Part shown: piece by piece, positions 11,964 through 23,419 of the stretch
Layout of the letters: each line of letters opens with the position of its first letter
How positions within the stretch are numbered: the first letter of the stretch is position 1
NCBI RefSeq assembly: GCF_003576645.1
Contig: NC_044922.1
Coordinates: forward strand, 6,271,646-6,335,645
Reading direction: 5' to 3'
Source of the DNA: Ipomoea triloba
Lineage: Eukaryota > Streptophyta > Magnoliopsida > Solanales > Convolvulaceae
DNA: 64,000 nucleotides
The notes under the pieces: generated by a model
The model's input: only the letters and a program-made list of their open reading frames with translations
What the model was told of the DNA's origin: nothing
The model's database searches: none
Translations under genes and position numbers: made by a program

Positions 11964-12208
11964 TATTGAGAAGCCTGGAGAATGATGTGTGCAGACTTGA
12001 AGAATTGAAGGAAGAAGAATTATTGTATTGATTCTGAGTTTTGTACATTTGAAAAACTGAATTTACAAGCATCACAACACTACTATATACTGAGGTTGGA
12101 AGGAGACTTGCAACAGAAAAACAGAATGTGAAAGCCTAACTAATTCAGTTACAGGAGCCTAACTGATGCTAGCAGTGAATCAAGTAGGCTCATCTCTATG
12201 TGTTGATA
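11964..12208 (-). repeat. 3' LTR of the Copia element
   Basis: It begins (+ strand) TATTGAGAAGCCTGGAGAAT and ends GTGTTGATA. Compared with the other LTR it has 10 extra bases (GCCTGGAGAA) next to its outer end. The gag-pol frame runs a short way into it before its stop codon. Confidence 0.9.
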
Positions 12209-15200
12209 CCCCCCCGCAAGCTGGAGGATACATGTTATGAAGACCCAGCTTGGATATCAAATTGTTGAAGGTAGGTGTAGCATGGGGCTTAGTGAAGACA
12301 TCAGCTAACTGGTTGCCAGTAGTGACATGTAGCAGCTTCAAGACTCCCTTTTGCAGTTTCTCCCTTACCAAATGACAATCAATTTCAATATGCTTTGTTC
12401 TTTCATGAAAAACTGGGTTCTCAGCTATAGCTATAGCTGATTTACTATCACAGTATAATGTGGCTGGATGATTCTTGATGACCCCTAAATCTTGTAGTAA
12501 ATAGACAAGCCACTGAATTTCACAAGTTGCTGCTGCCATTGCCCTGTATTCTGCCTCAGAGGAACTTCTGGAAATGGTCACTTGCTTCTTAGATTTCCAA
12601 GAGACCAGTGTGGTGTCAAGAAACATGCAAAATCCTGTGACAGACCTCCTTGTATCTGGACAAGCAGCCCAATCAAAGTCAGTGAAACCTTTGAGCTGTA
12701 ATGAAGAAGTGGCAGAGAAGAACAACCCCTGACCTGGAGCTGCTTTGATGTATCTTAAAATCCTGTGAGCTGCCTGTATGTGTATGTCAGTAGGGCAGTC
12801 TAAAAACTGAGACAGTTGTTGAGTAGCATAGCTAATATCTGGTCTTGTAATAGTAAGGTAGAGTAGCTTTCCTACAAGCCTCCTGAACTGAGAGTTGTCC
12901 TCAAGTTTGGTACTAATAGTTTTGCTGTACTTGATAGAAGTAACCATTGGAGTTTTAGCTGGTTTGCATTGTAGGAAACCTGTTTCTTCAAGCAAATCTA
13001 ATGTGTATTTCCTTTGTGTCATAGAGATCCCTTTACTGTTCCTTGCAATTTCCAAACCTAAAAAAAACTTTAAGGGACCTAAGTCCTTGATGTGGAACAC
13101 ACTGTCTAGGTGTTCTTTAATTTGTTGCACTTGACTTAGGTCAGGACTTGCAAGGATCACATCATCAACATAGACAAGTAGGGCAACAAAATCAGCACCT
13201 TTGCCCCTGATGAACAAGGATGAATCAGCAACAGCTTGTTTAAAGCCCATCTTTAACAATGCCTGAGTTAACTTGAGATTCCACTGTCTACTAGCTTGTT
13301 TTAAACCATATAGAGACTTCATCAATTTGCATACTTGACCATGCTTGAGAGGAGTGAAACCAGGGGGTAGTGTCATGTATACTTCCTCATTTAGGTCCCC
13401 ATGTAGGAAGGCATTATTTACATCTAATTGATGAAGGGCCCAACCTTTGACAGCAGCAACTGCTAGCAGCATTCTGACAGTGGTAATTTTGGCAACAGGA
13501 CTGAATGTGTCTAGGTAGTCCAATCCAGGTGTTTGAGTATATCCCTTGGCTACAAGTCTAGCCTTGTACCTTTCAATGCTTCCATCAGCTTTAAGCTTGG
13601 TTTTGAATACCCACTTGCAGCCTATTGGCTCCTTGCCAGGAGGCAGATCTGTGATTACCCAGGTATTATTGGCTTGCAATGCACTAATCTCAGACTCCAT
13701 GGCTTTCTTCCAACAATCCTTTTTAATGGCCTCATTGTAATTCTTTGGTTCTTTAGCATCCAAGACATTTGCAGCAAACACTTTGTAACCTGTTGATAGA
13801 CTGTCATAAGACATAAACTTTGATATTTCATGTGGGGAAGTTCTTCTAGTAGCAGCATTTTGACATGTATAATCATTGAGATAAGCAGATTGTATCCTTG
13901 TTCTGGTTGACCTCCTTGGTTGATGTGTGGGGTTTGATTCTACATTAGCAGGTTCATTAGTTTGTTCTGGTTCCATGGACTGAACTCCAGGTGGATTACT
14001 GACAGGGATATGCTCATCAGTGTCTAAGTATGATACTGTTTCTGCTGGTAACACCAAATTGGAAGGTTGTATGTCTTGTGAAATCTGAAAAGGGAAAACA
14101 TCCTCATAGAATGAGACATCTCTGGATAGGAACACCTCTCTTGTGTTTATATCAAGGAGTTTGTACCCTTTCACACCCTTGGCAAAGCCTAAAAAGATGC
14201 ATTTTCTAGCTCTTGGTGAAAGTTTGTCTCTATGACAACTAGGAATGGCAGCAAAGGTTAGACACCCAAACACTCTAAGGTGTTGGTATTGTGGCATTTT
14301 GTTGAAGAGAACTTGATAGGGGACCTTGTTATTTAAAGCAGCAGATGGGAGTCTATTGATTATATATACTGCATGAAGTATACAGTCCCCCCAAAATTCT
14401 TCAGGGAGATTAGCCTGAAACCTTAAGGCCCTTGCCATGGATAAGATGTGGCCATGCTTTCTCTCAACCACACTGTTTTGTTGAGGAGTATACACACAAG
14501 ATTTTTGGTGGAGAATGCCCTTGCTTTGAAAGAACTCATCCATTAGAAATTCCTTTCCATTATCAGTCCTTATGCTTTTAACACATTTCCCAAACTGTGT
14601 GCTGATCAGTTCACAAAAGGATTGCACAAGCTGCCTGACCTCACTCTTCTGTCTCATAAGATAAATCCATGTAGCTCTGCTATAATCATCAACCAGGGTT
14701 AAAAAATATTGGTGGCCATATATGGTGGGAACATGATATGGCCCCCAAATGTCAGCATGTATGAGATCAAAACAGGCATCTGAAAAAGAAGAGCTAGACT
14801 GAAATGGTAACCTTCTTTGTTTTGCAAAATGACAATATTCACATACAGTGGGGGTATCATTACAAACTTTATTGTCTAAGGTATGGAGGAATCTTATTTT
14901 TCCTTCAGAAGCATGGCCCAATCTAGCATGCCAAAAACTACAAACATTAACAGTTGGTTTACAATGATTGAAAACTGGAAAAGTGAGTTGATAAAGCCCT
15001 TTCTTCAGCTCAGCCATACCAATCATCCTCCCATGGTGTTGAGCCTGTATAATACACTGATTAGAGTGGAATAATATGGTGCAATTTGATCCTTTAACAA
15101 GTTCACCCAAGGAGATCAAATTATAATGGAATATGGGCACACATAGAACATTCTGCAACCTTAGTTCATCAGATAATTGAACACTCCCAATGTGAGACAC

Positions 15201-16556
15201 CTGAGCATGATGTCCATTTGGCAAGTCAACATATATTCCCTACACTCTCTTGGGAGTTTGTAGTAAATGTACATTGCAAATGATGTGGTGTGTAGCACCA
15301 CTATCCAGAATCCACATGGAACCAGAATTTGCCATCTTCCTACTAGAGTCAGAAAGATTACCTTCCATTCTTGCATCAGGAATGAAATTTGCTGATATGG
15401 CATTTGCATGAGGAATGTTTTCAGTGCTGCCAGCCTTCTCTTGTTGCATAAACTCCAGAAATTTCCTGTAATCCTCTTGACTGAAAGGAGAACTGAACTC
15501 TGAACTGCCAATTTCTTGCACAGGTGTTTGAACTTGATTTGCTGACCCTAGACCTTTGTTTCTTGGCTTCCAACCAGGAGGATAGCCATGTTTCTTGTAG
15601 CATTTTTCAACAGTATGTCCTGTGTATCCACAATAACTACACACAGGTTTCTGCTTCTGATTAGGAAAAGATCTTCTGCTGTTGTTATCAGATCTTGTGA
15701 AGAAAGCACTTGCCCCTCCTAGGCTATCTCCTAAGGCATTATTTCCAGTAGTAACTTGCCTTTCTTGTTGAGAAACCATGGCAAAGGCTTCTCCAACATC
15801 AGGTAAGGGTTTCATCAACATGATTTGGTTCTTAGTGTTGTTGAAATTTTCATTAAGGCCAATAAGGAAGGCAGACAACATATCATTCTCTAATTGAGTT
15901 GTGATTTTCTCAGTCAGTTTACTACCACATACACAATTAGGCAAACACTGACAGGAAGGAATAGGTCTTAGAACAAGTAATTCATCCCATAGCAACTTCA
16001 ACTGTGTAAAGTATTCATTTACAGATGAGGTACCTTGTTTAGTCTGATAGATTTCAGACTTAATCTCAGCGATGCGAAACACGTCCTGCTGACTGAAGCG
16101 TTTCTTCAGATCCTTCCATACGCCTTCAGCCGTGTTGATCCATAGCACGCCGCGTCCTATAGTAGGTGAAACTGCTCTGAGGATCCAGGACAGCACCATT
16201 GTGTTACATTGATCCTAGTAAAAATACTTGGGATCGGTTTCACTGGGAATCACCATTGTACCATTTACGAAGGCGATTTTGTTCTTCGATCTCAAGGCCA
16301 TTTCCATGGCTCTCGCCCAGGCGTGATAGTTTACTCTGCCTTCTAATGGTGCTGTCACAAGCTGTAGTGACGGACTTTCATTTGGATGGAGGTGTAAGGG
16401 ATTAGCTCGGTCGTTGAGATCAAAAACAGGAGTCGATCCCAGATTTGGAATCGCATGTGTGGAACCTGCTAGGTTTTCTCCTCCTTCCACTTGGGGAACT
16501 GGATTAGCCATTGTTGAAGGCCAAACCATGTTAGCTGCAGGTGTACGCCAGGCCAT
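12180..16556 (-). pseudogene. Copia gag-pol polyprotein with two in-frame stops
   Basis: One reading frame of about 1,458 codons runs from ATG 16556 to 12180, interrupted only by TAG at 16215-16217 (probably a lost TGG, in YFYWDQC-like context) and TAG at 15240-15242 between protease and integrase. Order of domains: Gag (UBN2-like), zinc knuckle CSYCGYTGHTVEKC, protease WILDSGATHH, pre-integrase HARLGH, integrase core (HADIWGP, VDDYSR, TDNGKEF, ERKHGH), reverse transcriptase with YVDD, and RNase H (YCDSKSAIAIAENPVFHERT). The protease-integrase-RT order defines Ty1/Copia. The stops block normal translation, so the copy is probably not autonomous. Confidence 0.92.
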
Positions 16557-16577
16557 AGTCTCACTGCTCTGATACCA

Positions 16578-16812
16578 TATTGAGAATGATGTGTGCAGAC
16601 TTGAAGAATTGAAGGAAGAAGAACTATTGTATTAATTCTGAGTTTTGTACATTTGAAAAACTGAATTTACAAGCAGCACAACACTACTATATACTGAGGT
16701 TGGAAGGAGACTTGCAACAGAAAAACAGAATGTGAAAGCCTAACTAATTCAGTTACAGGAGCCTAACTGATGCTAGCAGTGAATCAAGTAGGCTCATCTC
16801 TATGTGTTGATA
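16578..16812 (-). repeat. 5' LTR of the Copia element
   Basis: The 235-bp repeat matches 11964-12208 apart from the 10-bp insertion there and a few substitutions. It would hold the element's promoter, reading on the minus strand towards gag-pol. Confidence 0.9.
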
Positions 16813-16817
16813 TGACC

Positions 16818-17386
16818 TGATCATGGATGTATCAAACATCAATATATGGGTCTTGAATAAATTTAGAATGTTAGTAGTAAAATTGTGCCCATTAATATAC
16901 TGGATATATGAGATGAGTGAAGTGTAACCAGAAGGATAATATTAATAGAAAAATGCGCTTTTGGTCCTCAGCCCCAATTGTTCTTTACTAGTTGCTTTAG
17001 TCCCTAAAATTTTACCATAGTAGTATACACTCTTAACTCTTTAAAAAAGTTTCAATTTTAACCTTTGAAACAACAAAACTATTACATTCTATTAAAATTT
17101 ACTCAACACATGAATATGTTAGTACTTTTTAATGTTTCTTTTTGTAATTATAATCTTCTTTAATTAGTCTTGATATTTCATTTGTAAAATACAAACTTTC
17201 ATTTTAATTAAAAAATTCTTGTAGGAAAAATAGGAAAGATGTACCACAATTGAAGAAGAAAAATTTAAAGAATAAATGATACTCCGTAATAAAATTTTAA
17301 AATAATCATATACTAAATAAAATTTTAATAGAGCTTAGTAATTTTGTTCTTATAGAATTAAAAATGTATTTTTTTTGAAGAGTTAG

Positions 17387-17448
<62 letters not shown>

Positions 17449-17770
17449 CAATTTAGAATGTTAGTAGTAGAAATTTATAAAATCTATGGTCAAACTAGTA
17501 ATTCACAATATTTAAGTTAAAACATTTTCATATTAAATTTTTAATCTTGAAATAAAATAGTGAAATCTTCATCCAGTCTCAATAACAATAGAAATGTCAA
17601 ATATAATACATCCATACAACATATCATCTCTAATTCTAACACCAAGCTAAGAATCTTAGATTCTAACAACAACGTAACAAGAACATAGGATAGTATTCTA
17701 AAGCGCGCTTATGCGTGTTATACCATAGGGATGTGAGTAGTGTAAATATATAGTTGGACGACATACCTAC
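16818..17770. repeat. Rest of intron of B, with long TA microsatellite
   Basis: This intron sequence matches the introns of C (31550-34060) and D (43080-44000), including the CTTTACTAG repeat. A pure (AT)n tract occupies 17389-17446. No ORF of note. Confidence 0.55.
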
Positions 17771-18189
17771 CTGGAGAAGCGCTGACGGCCGCTGAGGATT
17801 ATTAAGCGAACCGCCTTGGAGGGAATGGGCAAGCTCATCTACACGGATTTTCTCCGCCCTTTTCTTAATGCTCTCCATCTCCTTGGCATAATAACTTACT
17901 TTTTCCCCCCATTTCATGAGGACTCTTCTGGCTCTGTGCTCCCTTCGCTCTACAAGGTATTTATCAATGGCATCTTCAGCATCAGTTCCAACTTTCTGAA
18001 TCTTCTGCACCACCTCTTTGAGTACAGCTTTGTCATTCTTGGCTGCTTCACTGAGATATGCCCTCAACCACCTGAGTTCGCTCAGCAGATCAGATCTTCC
18101 ACCTGATCCTTGATCCCAAGAATCAGCGTCGCGTTTTCTTCCACAGTCTGTGCTACCTTGTTTATCACCAAGTCTACAACTGCGTCCAT
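17771..18189 (-). pseudogene. NLR pseudogene B, CC exon
   Basis: The exon starts ATG at 18189 (MDAVVDLVINKVAQTVEEN) and ends with CTCCAG before a donor GTAGGTATGT. It would encode an Rx-type coiled coil with the EDVID-like stretch DAEDAIDKYL. Near 18088-18098 the word ATCTG is tandemly repeated, adding 5 bases and shifting the frame after QVEDL; the rest of the CC domain is in another frame. With the lesions in the second exon this makes B a pseudogene. The intron to 10996 is about 6.8 kb because of the Copia insertion. Confidence 0.85.
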
Positions 18190-18329
18190 GCCGCACTCTC
18201 TCAGTCTCTCAATGGCCTGGGAGAATGATCGAATTGAAGAAAAAACCAGATAGGCCACTGATACAGCTTAATTGCTTTCAAGTCTTGCCTAGCTTCTTGG
18301 CTTTCTACTCCTTTGATGTGTGATCTGAT

Positions 18330-18339
18330 ATATATATAC
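18330..18339 (-). promoter_or_regulatory. Candidate TATA box of B
   Basis: A TATATATA stretch lies about 140 bases upstream of the CC-exon ATG. Equivalent stretches lie at similar places before C, D and E, all within conserved upstream text (for instance GTTGTATATATA). Position and conservation are the only evidence. Confidence 0.35.
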
Positions 18340-18632
18340 AACTAATAATGTTTTCTTCCGATTAATTAAATTACTTGACCCGCAATTCAAGTTTTTGATA
18401 ATATTATCTTCCCATGTCACCTACAAATAATGAAACAGTTCAGGATAGTCAAATGGTATTAAATATATCAAGTTGCTCTAATAATTGTCTTTAGTTATGG
18501 ATAGTATATTAATTGTGATTCTTAATGAAAATGAAGGAAATAACAGTCAATTCATGAAGTTGGTTGAGAGGTAACAAGACGACAAAACATGGTTGTTACT
18601 TGTTAAGTATATATAATTAAGGAGCACTGCAT

Positions 18633-18764
18633 TAATTATACTCAAGGGAGTGGGTTCGAGCCTCAGTGGAGTCAACTGTTGACTCTTTGTGCTTCATTGG
18701 ATTGAGAAAGTAGTTATGAACATATACTACATTGTAACAGAGTCACTAGTACTAAAAAAAAAAA
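18633..18764 (+). mobile_element. SINE with 9-bp target duplication
   Basis: The insert contains the B-box word GGGTTCGAGCC, then GTTGACTCTTTGTGCTTCAT and an A11 tail. It is flanked by GCACTGCAT (18624-18632) and GCATTGCAT (18765-18773). The homologous upstream region of gene C (about 34925-34960) lacks it. The 5' end with the A box is missing, so it is a 5'-truncated tRNA-derived SINE. Confidence 0.75.
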
Positions 18765-18951
18765 GCATTGCATTTACTTCTTCTAGAAGGGACACTCCCG
18801 GCAATAGTTGACTGAAAAATTAGACGTTGATACAAATTACAAAATCATGCACCTAATTAGAAAATTTTAATAGTCAAGAACCAAATATAATTCATACATG
18901 TATAATAATCAAGGTTCCAAAATAAAAATTTAAAAGAATTTCTAATATTAA

Positions 18952-19682
18952 GCGTCCATTTGGAAACTTGGAAAACCAATTTATTTTTTAGTGTTTGGTA
19001 CTCAAGAAAATTACAATAAAAGGGAAATATTCATTATGATCAATAGAAAAAATGCATAATTTGACTGAAAATGTCTTCTTAATTTTTCAGTAGGAAAACA
19101 TTTTCTGGATTCTTTATTTTTCATCTCTCTTCCCTCCTTTCTTTTTCAAGATAGTTTCCGGATTATAATTATTACTATCACACCACAACATCACCATCAC
19201 CACCACCACCACTGTCACGCCACCGCCACCAATATCACCACCACCACTATCGCACCACCGCGCGCAACCAATACCACAACCACGCACCACCACCATCACC
19301 ATCACTACCACCACAAACACCAGCACCAACACCACCACCACTAACATAACCACCAACACCCCGTCGCTGCCACTACCACACCACCACCAAAATCACCATC
19401 GTTACTACCACACCACCCATCACCACCACCACAACCACCATCGTTACTACCACAAATACCACCACCATCATCCCCACCAGCACCACAACACCACCATCAC
19501 CACATATTATTATTATAACAAATAATATGTTCGTTTTCAGGAAAATGAACCAAACATTAAAAAAAATATAATTTCTTAATTTTCAGGGGAAAAATAATAA
19601 CTTTTTGAAATTCAATCAAACACACAAAAGAATTAAATATTTGAATATTTTTTAAAAAACATTTTCCAAGTTTTCAAATTGA
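18952..19682. mobile_element. MITE with GGAAAACTT-type ends and CAC-repeat core
   Basis: The ends CCATTTGGAAACTTGGAAAA and TTTTCCAAGTTTTCAAATTG are inverted. Inner arms also pair (GGAAAACATTTTC versus GAAAATGAACC and related words). At the centre is an imperfect (CAC)n tract, 19178-19503. A sister copy with a shorter core is at about 35140-35690 in the same position relative to gene C, so it was present before the NLR unit was duplicated. The long valine-rich frame on the minus strand here is produced by the repeat. Confidence 0.6.
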
Positions 19683-19926
19683 CACAGTGTGTGCAAACCT
19701 TCACACGGTGATGGTTAAACCTTTACCTAAAGTGTGAACCATCAGATGGTGATACTGATGGCGAAGATAATATTATTTGACCGATTCTTTGATAATATTT
19801 TTTCCTATCACAATCAATTTCAGTAATATTGTAAGTGATAGCTCCTCAAGAATTTAATATAGCAAGTTGCCCAAATCTCCAGGGCTATTTTATTATATGC
19901 AAATTTTTAAAACATAAATAAAAAAG

Positions 19927-20383
19927 GGTCATACTTGTGTCAGACCGTCTCACGGATCCTTATTCGTGAGACGGGTCGGGTCGGGTCAAGGCACCATGCA
20001 AATGTCAATATGTCATACTTATATGTGCAAATGTCATACTTATATGCTCAAATATAACAGTAATTAAGAATACAATTTTGTTACTTATTAGAGAAAAAGA
20101 AATACATTTTTCATAATAAGTAATATTGACAAATGCCCCTTACTTATAAGGGCAAATATAATACTTTTGTGGAGAAATGTAATACTTTTAAATCGAAATG
20201 TAAAAGTATTTTATTTTCCCTTAAAAGTATTACATTTACCCTTATAAGTAACAAAAACTTTATTCCTGATTAGTATTACATTTGAGCATATAAGCGTCAC
20301 ATTTGCATCTTGACCCGACCCGACCCGACCCGAACCGACCCGACCCGACTCATGGTTAGACGATCTCTCACAAGTTTTTGCCA
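19927..20383. mobile_element. Foldback MITE with (CCCGA)n arm
   Basis: The left arm has CTTGTGTCAGACCGTCTCAC and GTGAGACGGGTCGGGTCGGG; the right arm has repeated CCCGA units (about 20312-20350) and GACGATCTCTCACAAG. The centre, with AAATGTAATACTTT and its complement, pairs too, so the whole of about 457 bases can fold on itself. Partial relatives occur at 7140-7210, 11030-11420, 31680-31868 and 61525-61615. It is non-coding. Confidence 0.65.
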
Positions 20384-21240
20384 TAAAAAATATTACTCGA
20401 CAATGAATTGAATGAATTCGAAGTTGATTAAAGTCATCAAACCAAGCCAAACATCTTGTGTTCAGTTGGCAACTCTGTGACTCTCCTTGAGGAAAGTTCA
20501 CAAGATCAAACCTCGGTGATATGATGCGATATTGATTCTTTGGGCGGTATACCTTGCACACATGCAATTGTAGCTTGTAATTTTCACAGGGTTGGGTATG
20601 GATCATAGGTGCCGCCGCTAGTCTTCACAATTGAATACTACAGAAGGAGTTATGGAGGTGACTTCTATCCACCGACTTCAAATAATCAGTGAACTAATCT
20701 AAGCACATGCCTTCCATCGCTTTCGGCTACACGTTGAGAACGCCTGGGTCAACAACAAACACGTCGATTTTCCAATGAAATCGATTATGCCAACAACATT
20801 GTGGGATACAAAAATAAGTATATGTATCTATAATATTGGCTTTTCTCCAATGAAGAAGGTGATTGTTCGTCGGTCGTTGATTTGATAGTAAATAGAAATT
20901 GGAATTAAAATAAATAAATAAATAAAATATATAAAAATATGCACTACACCTAATCCCCTCACTAGATCAGTCGCCTTATCTTGTTAGCTGCTTCTCCGAC
21001 GTAGAAGGCCACCATTGGCTCGAAGTTGATTTGATAGTAAATAAAAATTTAAATTAAAATAAATAAAATATTCAAAAATATACCCAATGACTAATCCGCT
21101 AGCTGAATTGTATGATAGCAAAAATAGACAAACAAACATGATAATGAATAATATCAAATCCAATAATAGGTTACAATGCAAAAGTCTCAATCAAACGATG
21201 TTGGTAGCCATAAGCCAAAATGGAAACAATAAATGAGCAA
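20384..21240. repeat. Inter-unit spacer of the NLR cluster
   Basis: This spacer matches spacers at 35930-36420, 36700-36960, 27180-27480 and 56000-56330 (for example TTGATTTGATAGTAAATA and GAAGAAGGTGAT). It marks the join between successive tandem NLR units: 5' flank of one copy, then 3' flank of the next. At about 20440-20520 there is a SINE-like stretch on the minus strand (GAGGTTTGATC). No ORF is supported. Confidence 0.5.
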
Positions 21241-21411
21241 AGTCACAACCCAGATAAAGTTCCACATATTAACCCGGCCGGCCTACAACCATATAGATAC
21301 ATGCCAACCTTTATTTTGAAAAAATAAAAATAAAAAACAACAACAAAGTAGCGAGTAATAAGATGCTCTGGAGAAGCCATATATCTGAAGATATTATTTG
21401 ATACTCCTCTC

Positions 21412-21504
21412 CTGCACCCATTTTTTTTTTTAAAAAAAAATTAATAATAATATACTTTTATGAGGAATGGAAAATTAAACGTAACAATACAAAAACTAAC
21501 TAAC
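21412..21504 (-). other. 3'-UTR intron of remnant B'
   Basis: AAAAG|GTTAGT after the stop codon and TGCAG as acceptor on the minus strand match the 3'-UTR introns of A, B and D. Confidence 0.45.
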
Positions 21505-21551
21505 CTTTTGATTTGTTGAAACAACCGCCATCACAATAGATGGAGTGGAAG

Positions 21552-22600
21552 TCAATGATGAGGAGGCAAAATAGAGAGCACAAAGTTATCCAACTTAGGT
21601 TTCTGGTCTCGTATATTCCTTGCAGAATTAGCAGCCTGTTTGTTGGTAAAAAACAAGTCAATAATCTTGAGGCTCTTCACATCCTTAAAGGAAAGTGGGA
21701 CTTCCTTAAGTTGTTCACACTGCAATATGTGAAGTCGTTTCAATGCCGGGAAACTACTATGCTCACAAGTCCAATACACCAAATCCGTTCTCCCAATGCG
21801 CAAGAATTGGAGGCTCCTGAAAACAACATTAACGTTCAGTTCCCAAGACTCTCCCTTGGCTGAAAATTCCTCCAACTTTAGGACCTCCAACTTGTCCAGG
21901 GATCCCAATGTGCAAATGTCTTTCCAATCAAAGGACGTCTTGGATAATGTCAGCTTTCTTAAGTTGGGTGGGAATTTTTCAGCTTTTGGAATGCTCCGCA
22001 ATGTGGTAGCAGCAGCTTCATCATTGAAAGCTTCATGCATGAGTTTCAGATTCTCGAGTTTCTCCAGCTTTCGAATATTGTCAAACAAGCAAATTCCTCC
22101 TGATTCCTTGCTCTCTAGAAGCTCTGATACATTCCCACGGACGCCCAGTTTCTGAAGGTTAGGCATCTTGTCAAAGATCTCTTCGCTGCAGCTTTTGGGT
22201 GAAATGGTGGAAAGAGTTTGCAATTTTGGACATGAAGAGGAAGAGGAATTGTCTGAAGGAGATGGGGGGAGTTGCAAAGAAGCATTAGCTAGGATATGCC
22301 TTAGTTTTGGCATGTTCCATATCTCAGCCTTAACATCAACTGTACTTTGGGATGTAGTATTGAACACAAGAGTTTGCAAGTTCCATAGATGAGTGAATAG
22401 TTTTGGAATGATATTGTTATCAGTTGAGATAGCCAAGTAACGTAGATGGTATAAGTTATAAAGCTCTTTGGGCAATATTTCAAATGAGAGGGATTCAGCA
22501 TAAAGCACTTTAAGAAATGGATATGATTTTGGGATAGCTGCTAAGTGTTGTTTGGGAATCTTAAGTTTGGTAGATGTTAGAAGAGAGCGGATATGCTCAC
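21552..22600 (-). pseudogene. NLR remnant B', LRR part only
   Basis: About 349 codons of an LRR region stay open, from the position that reads GEHIRSLL in relatives to the shared end LSILPPHH. All of CC and NB-ARC is missing: at 22601 the gene stops abruptly at TGTTGGG, the end of an LTR. The apparent upstream extension of the reading frame to 22760 is LTR sequence. The protein is nearly identical to the C-terminal halves of genes C, D and E, so it could act as a donor in gene conversion. No start codon or promoter of its own is visible. Confidence 0.85.
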
Positions 22601-23419
22601 TGTTGGGAAAAATCCCACCTCCTGTGACAATCAAAATCACAGACCCGACACGGTACACAAATACGAGATAATACACAATAGCCCAAAAATAAATATGAAC
22701 ACAAGGAACAAGATTTACGTGGAACCACGGGGAAAAACCACGGGCCACCAACAACAACAATTTCCACTATATCACAAATCTCGAGTACAAAGTTTTAGGC
22801 TACCACACGAGCCATACATCCACAAATCATCAAATACAACAACTCCTAGGCCAAAACATTCTTATAATATTCACAGGCTAAAAGGAATAATATCTCGTAC
22901 TCAAAATATTCAATCTCCAAGACTAGGATAAAAATGAATACAAATATTACGAGATTATCCAAAGAGATGTATGGAATAAATACAAGCTGACCTCAAATAT
23001 TTGATGAAGATAGTACCCAAGAACTAGGCAAACCCACGGCAAAATAGCACCAAAGATGAAGAAGAAAGATGGATGATTTTGCTCCTTCAGCTGCTGCGTA
23101 CTGCCGATAAAAGGAGAAGAAGAAAATGTGTTTTTCTTGCTAAGCACACTGCCTCTCTCTCTCTATTTTCTGCCTAATGCCGAAATGGAGTGAAATGGGA
23201 ACCAAAATAATTCCCCTCCTCTGCTGCCCCTCCACTGCCGAAAGCACCAAGAAAATGAGGAATAAAATATTGTGGAATATTCCTCATCCACTAAGGACAA
23301 AAGGGAAACAAACAAAAATTAGATGGGAATTATTTTCCCTTGTCTGCCAGCCACTCCCCTTTCCTTTTATGCAGAATTAGTGCTGCCAACTTAGCTTTTC
23401 ACATAGGAGGGACCCAACA
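22601..23419. mobile_element. Solo LTR or TRIM-like element
   Basis: The 819-bp segment starts TGTTGGG and ends CCCAACA, the canonical TG...CA inverted termini of an LTR. There is no coding frame, primer site or second LTR. The left flank (GCTCAC, NLR) and right flank (GTTCAG, LINE) do not repeat each other, so it lacks a target duplication. The left flank is otherwise continuous NLR sequence and the right flank continuous LINE sequence. Orientation is undetermined. Confidence 0.65.

Larger units (their letters stand above)
11964..16812 (-). mobile_element. Ty1/Copia LTR retrotransposon in the intron of B
   Basis: This is a complete 4.85-kb element. LTRs are at 11964-12208 and 16578-16812 with the 5-bp target duplication TGACC outside both (11959-11963 and 16813-16817). 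On the minus strand the 5' LTR ends CTCAATA and is followed at once by TGGTATCAGAGC, the methionine-tRNA primer site usual in plant Copia elements (16566-16577). A G7 polypurine tract (12209-12215 on the + strand as C7) abuts the 3' LTR. The LTR ends are TA...TA rather than TG...CA. It lies between the two exons of pseudogene B, in the same orientation. The LTRs differ by a 10-bp insertion near the outer end of the left LTR and a few substitutions, so insertion is fairly recent. Confidence 0.93.

Noticed and set aside
19114..19359. Valine- and methionine-rich 81-codon frame on the minus strand
   Set aside because: It is the translation of the (CAC)n repeat; low complexity and no homologue at the paralogous site of gene C.
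22601..22760. Extension of the B' reading frame by about 50 codons upstream
   Set aside because: These codons lie in the LTR and have no counterpart in any NLR copy.
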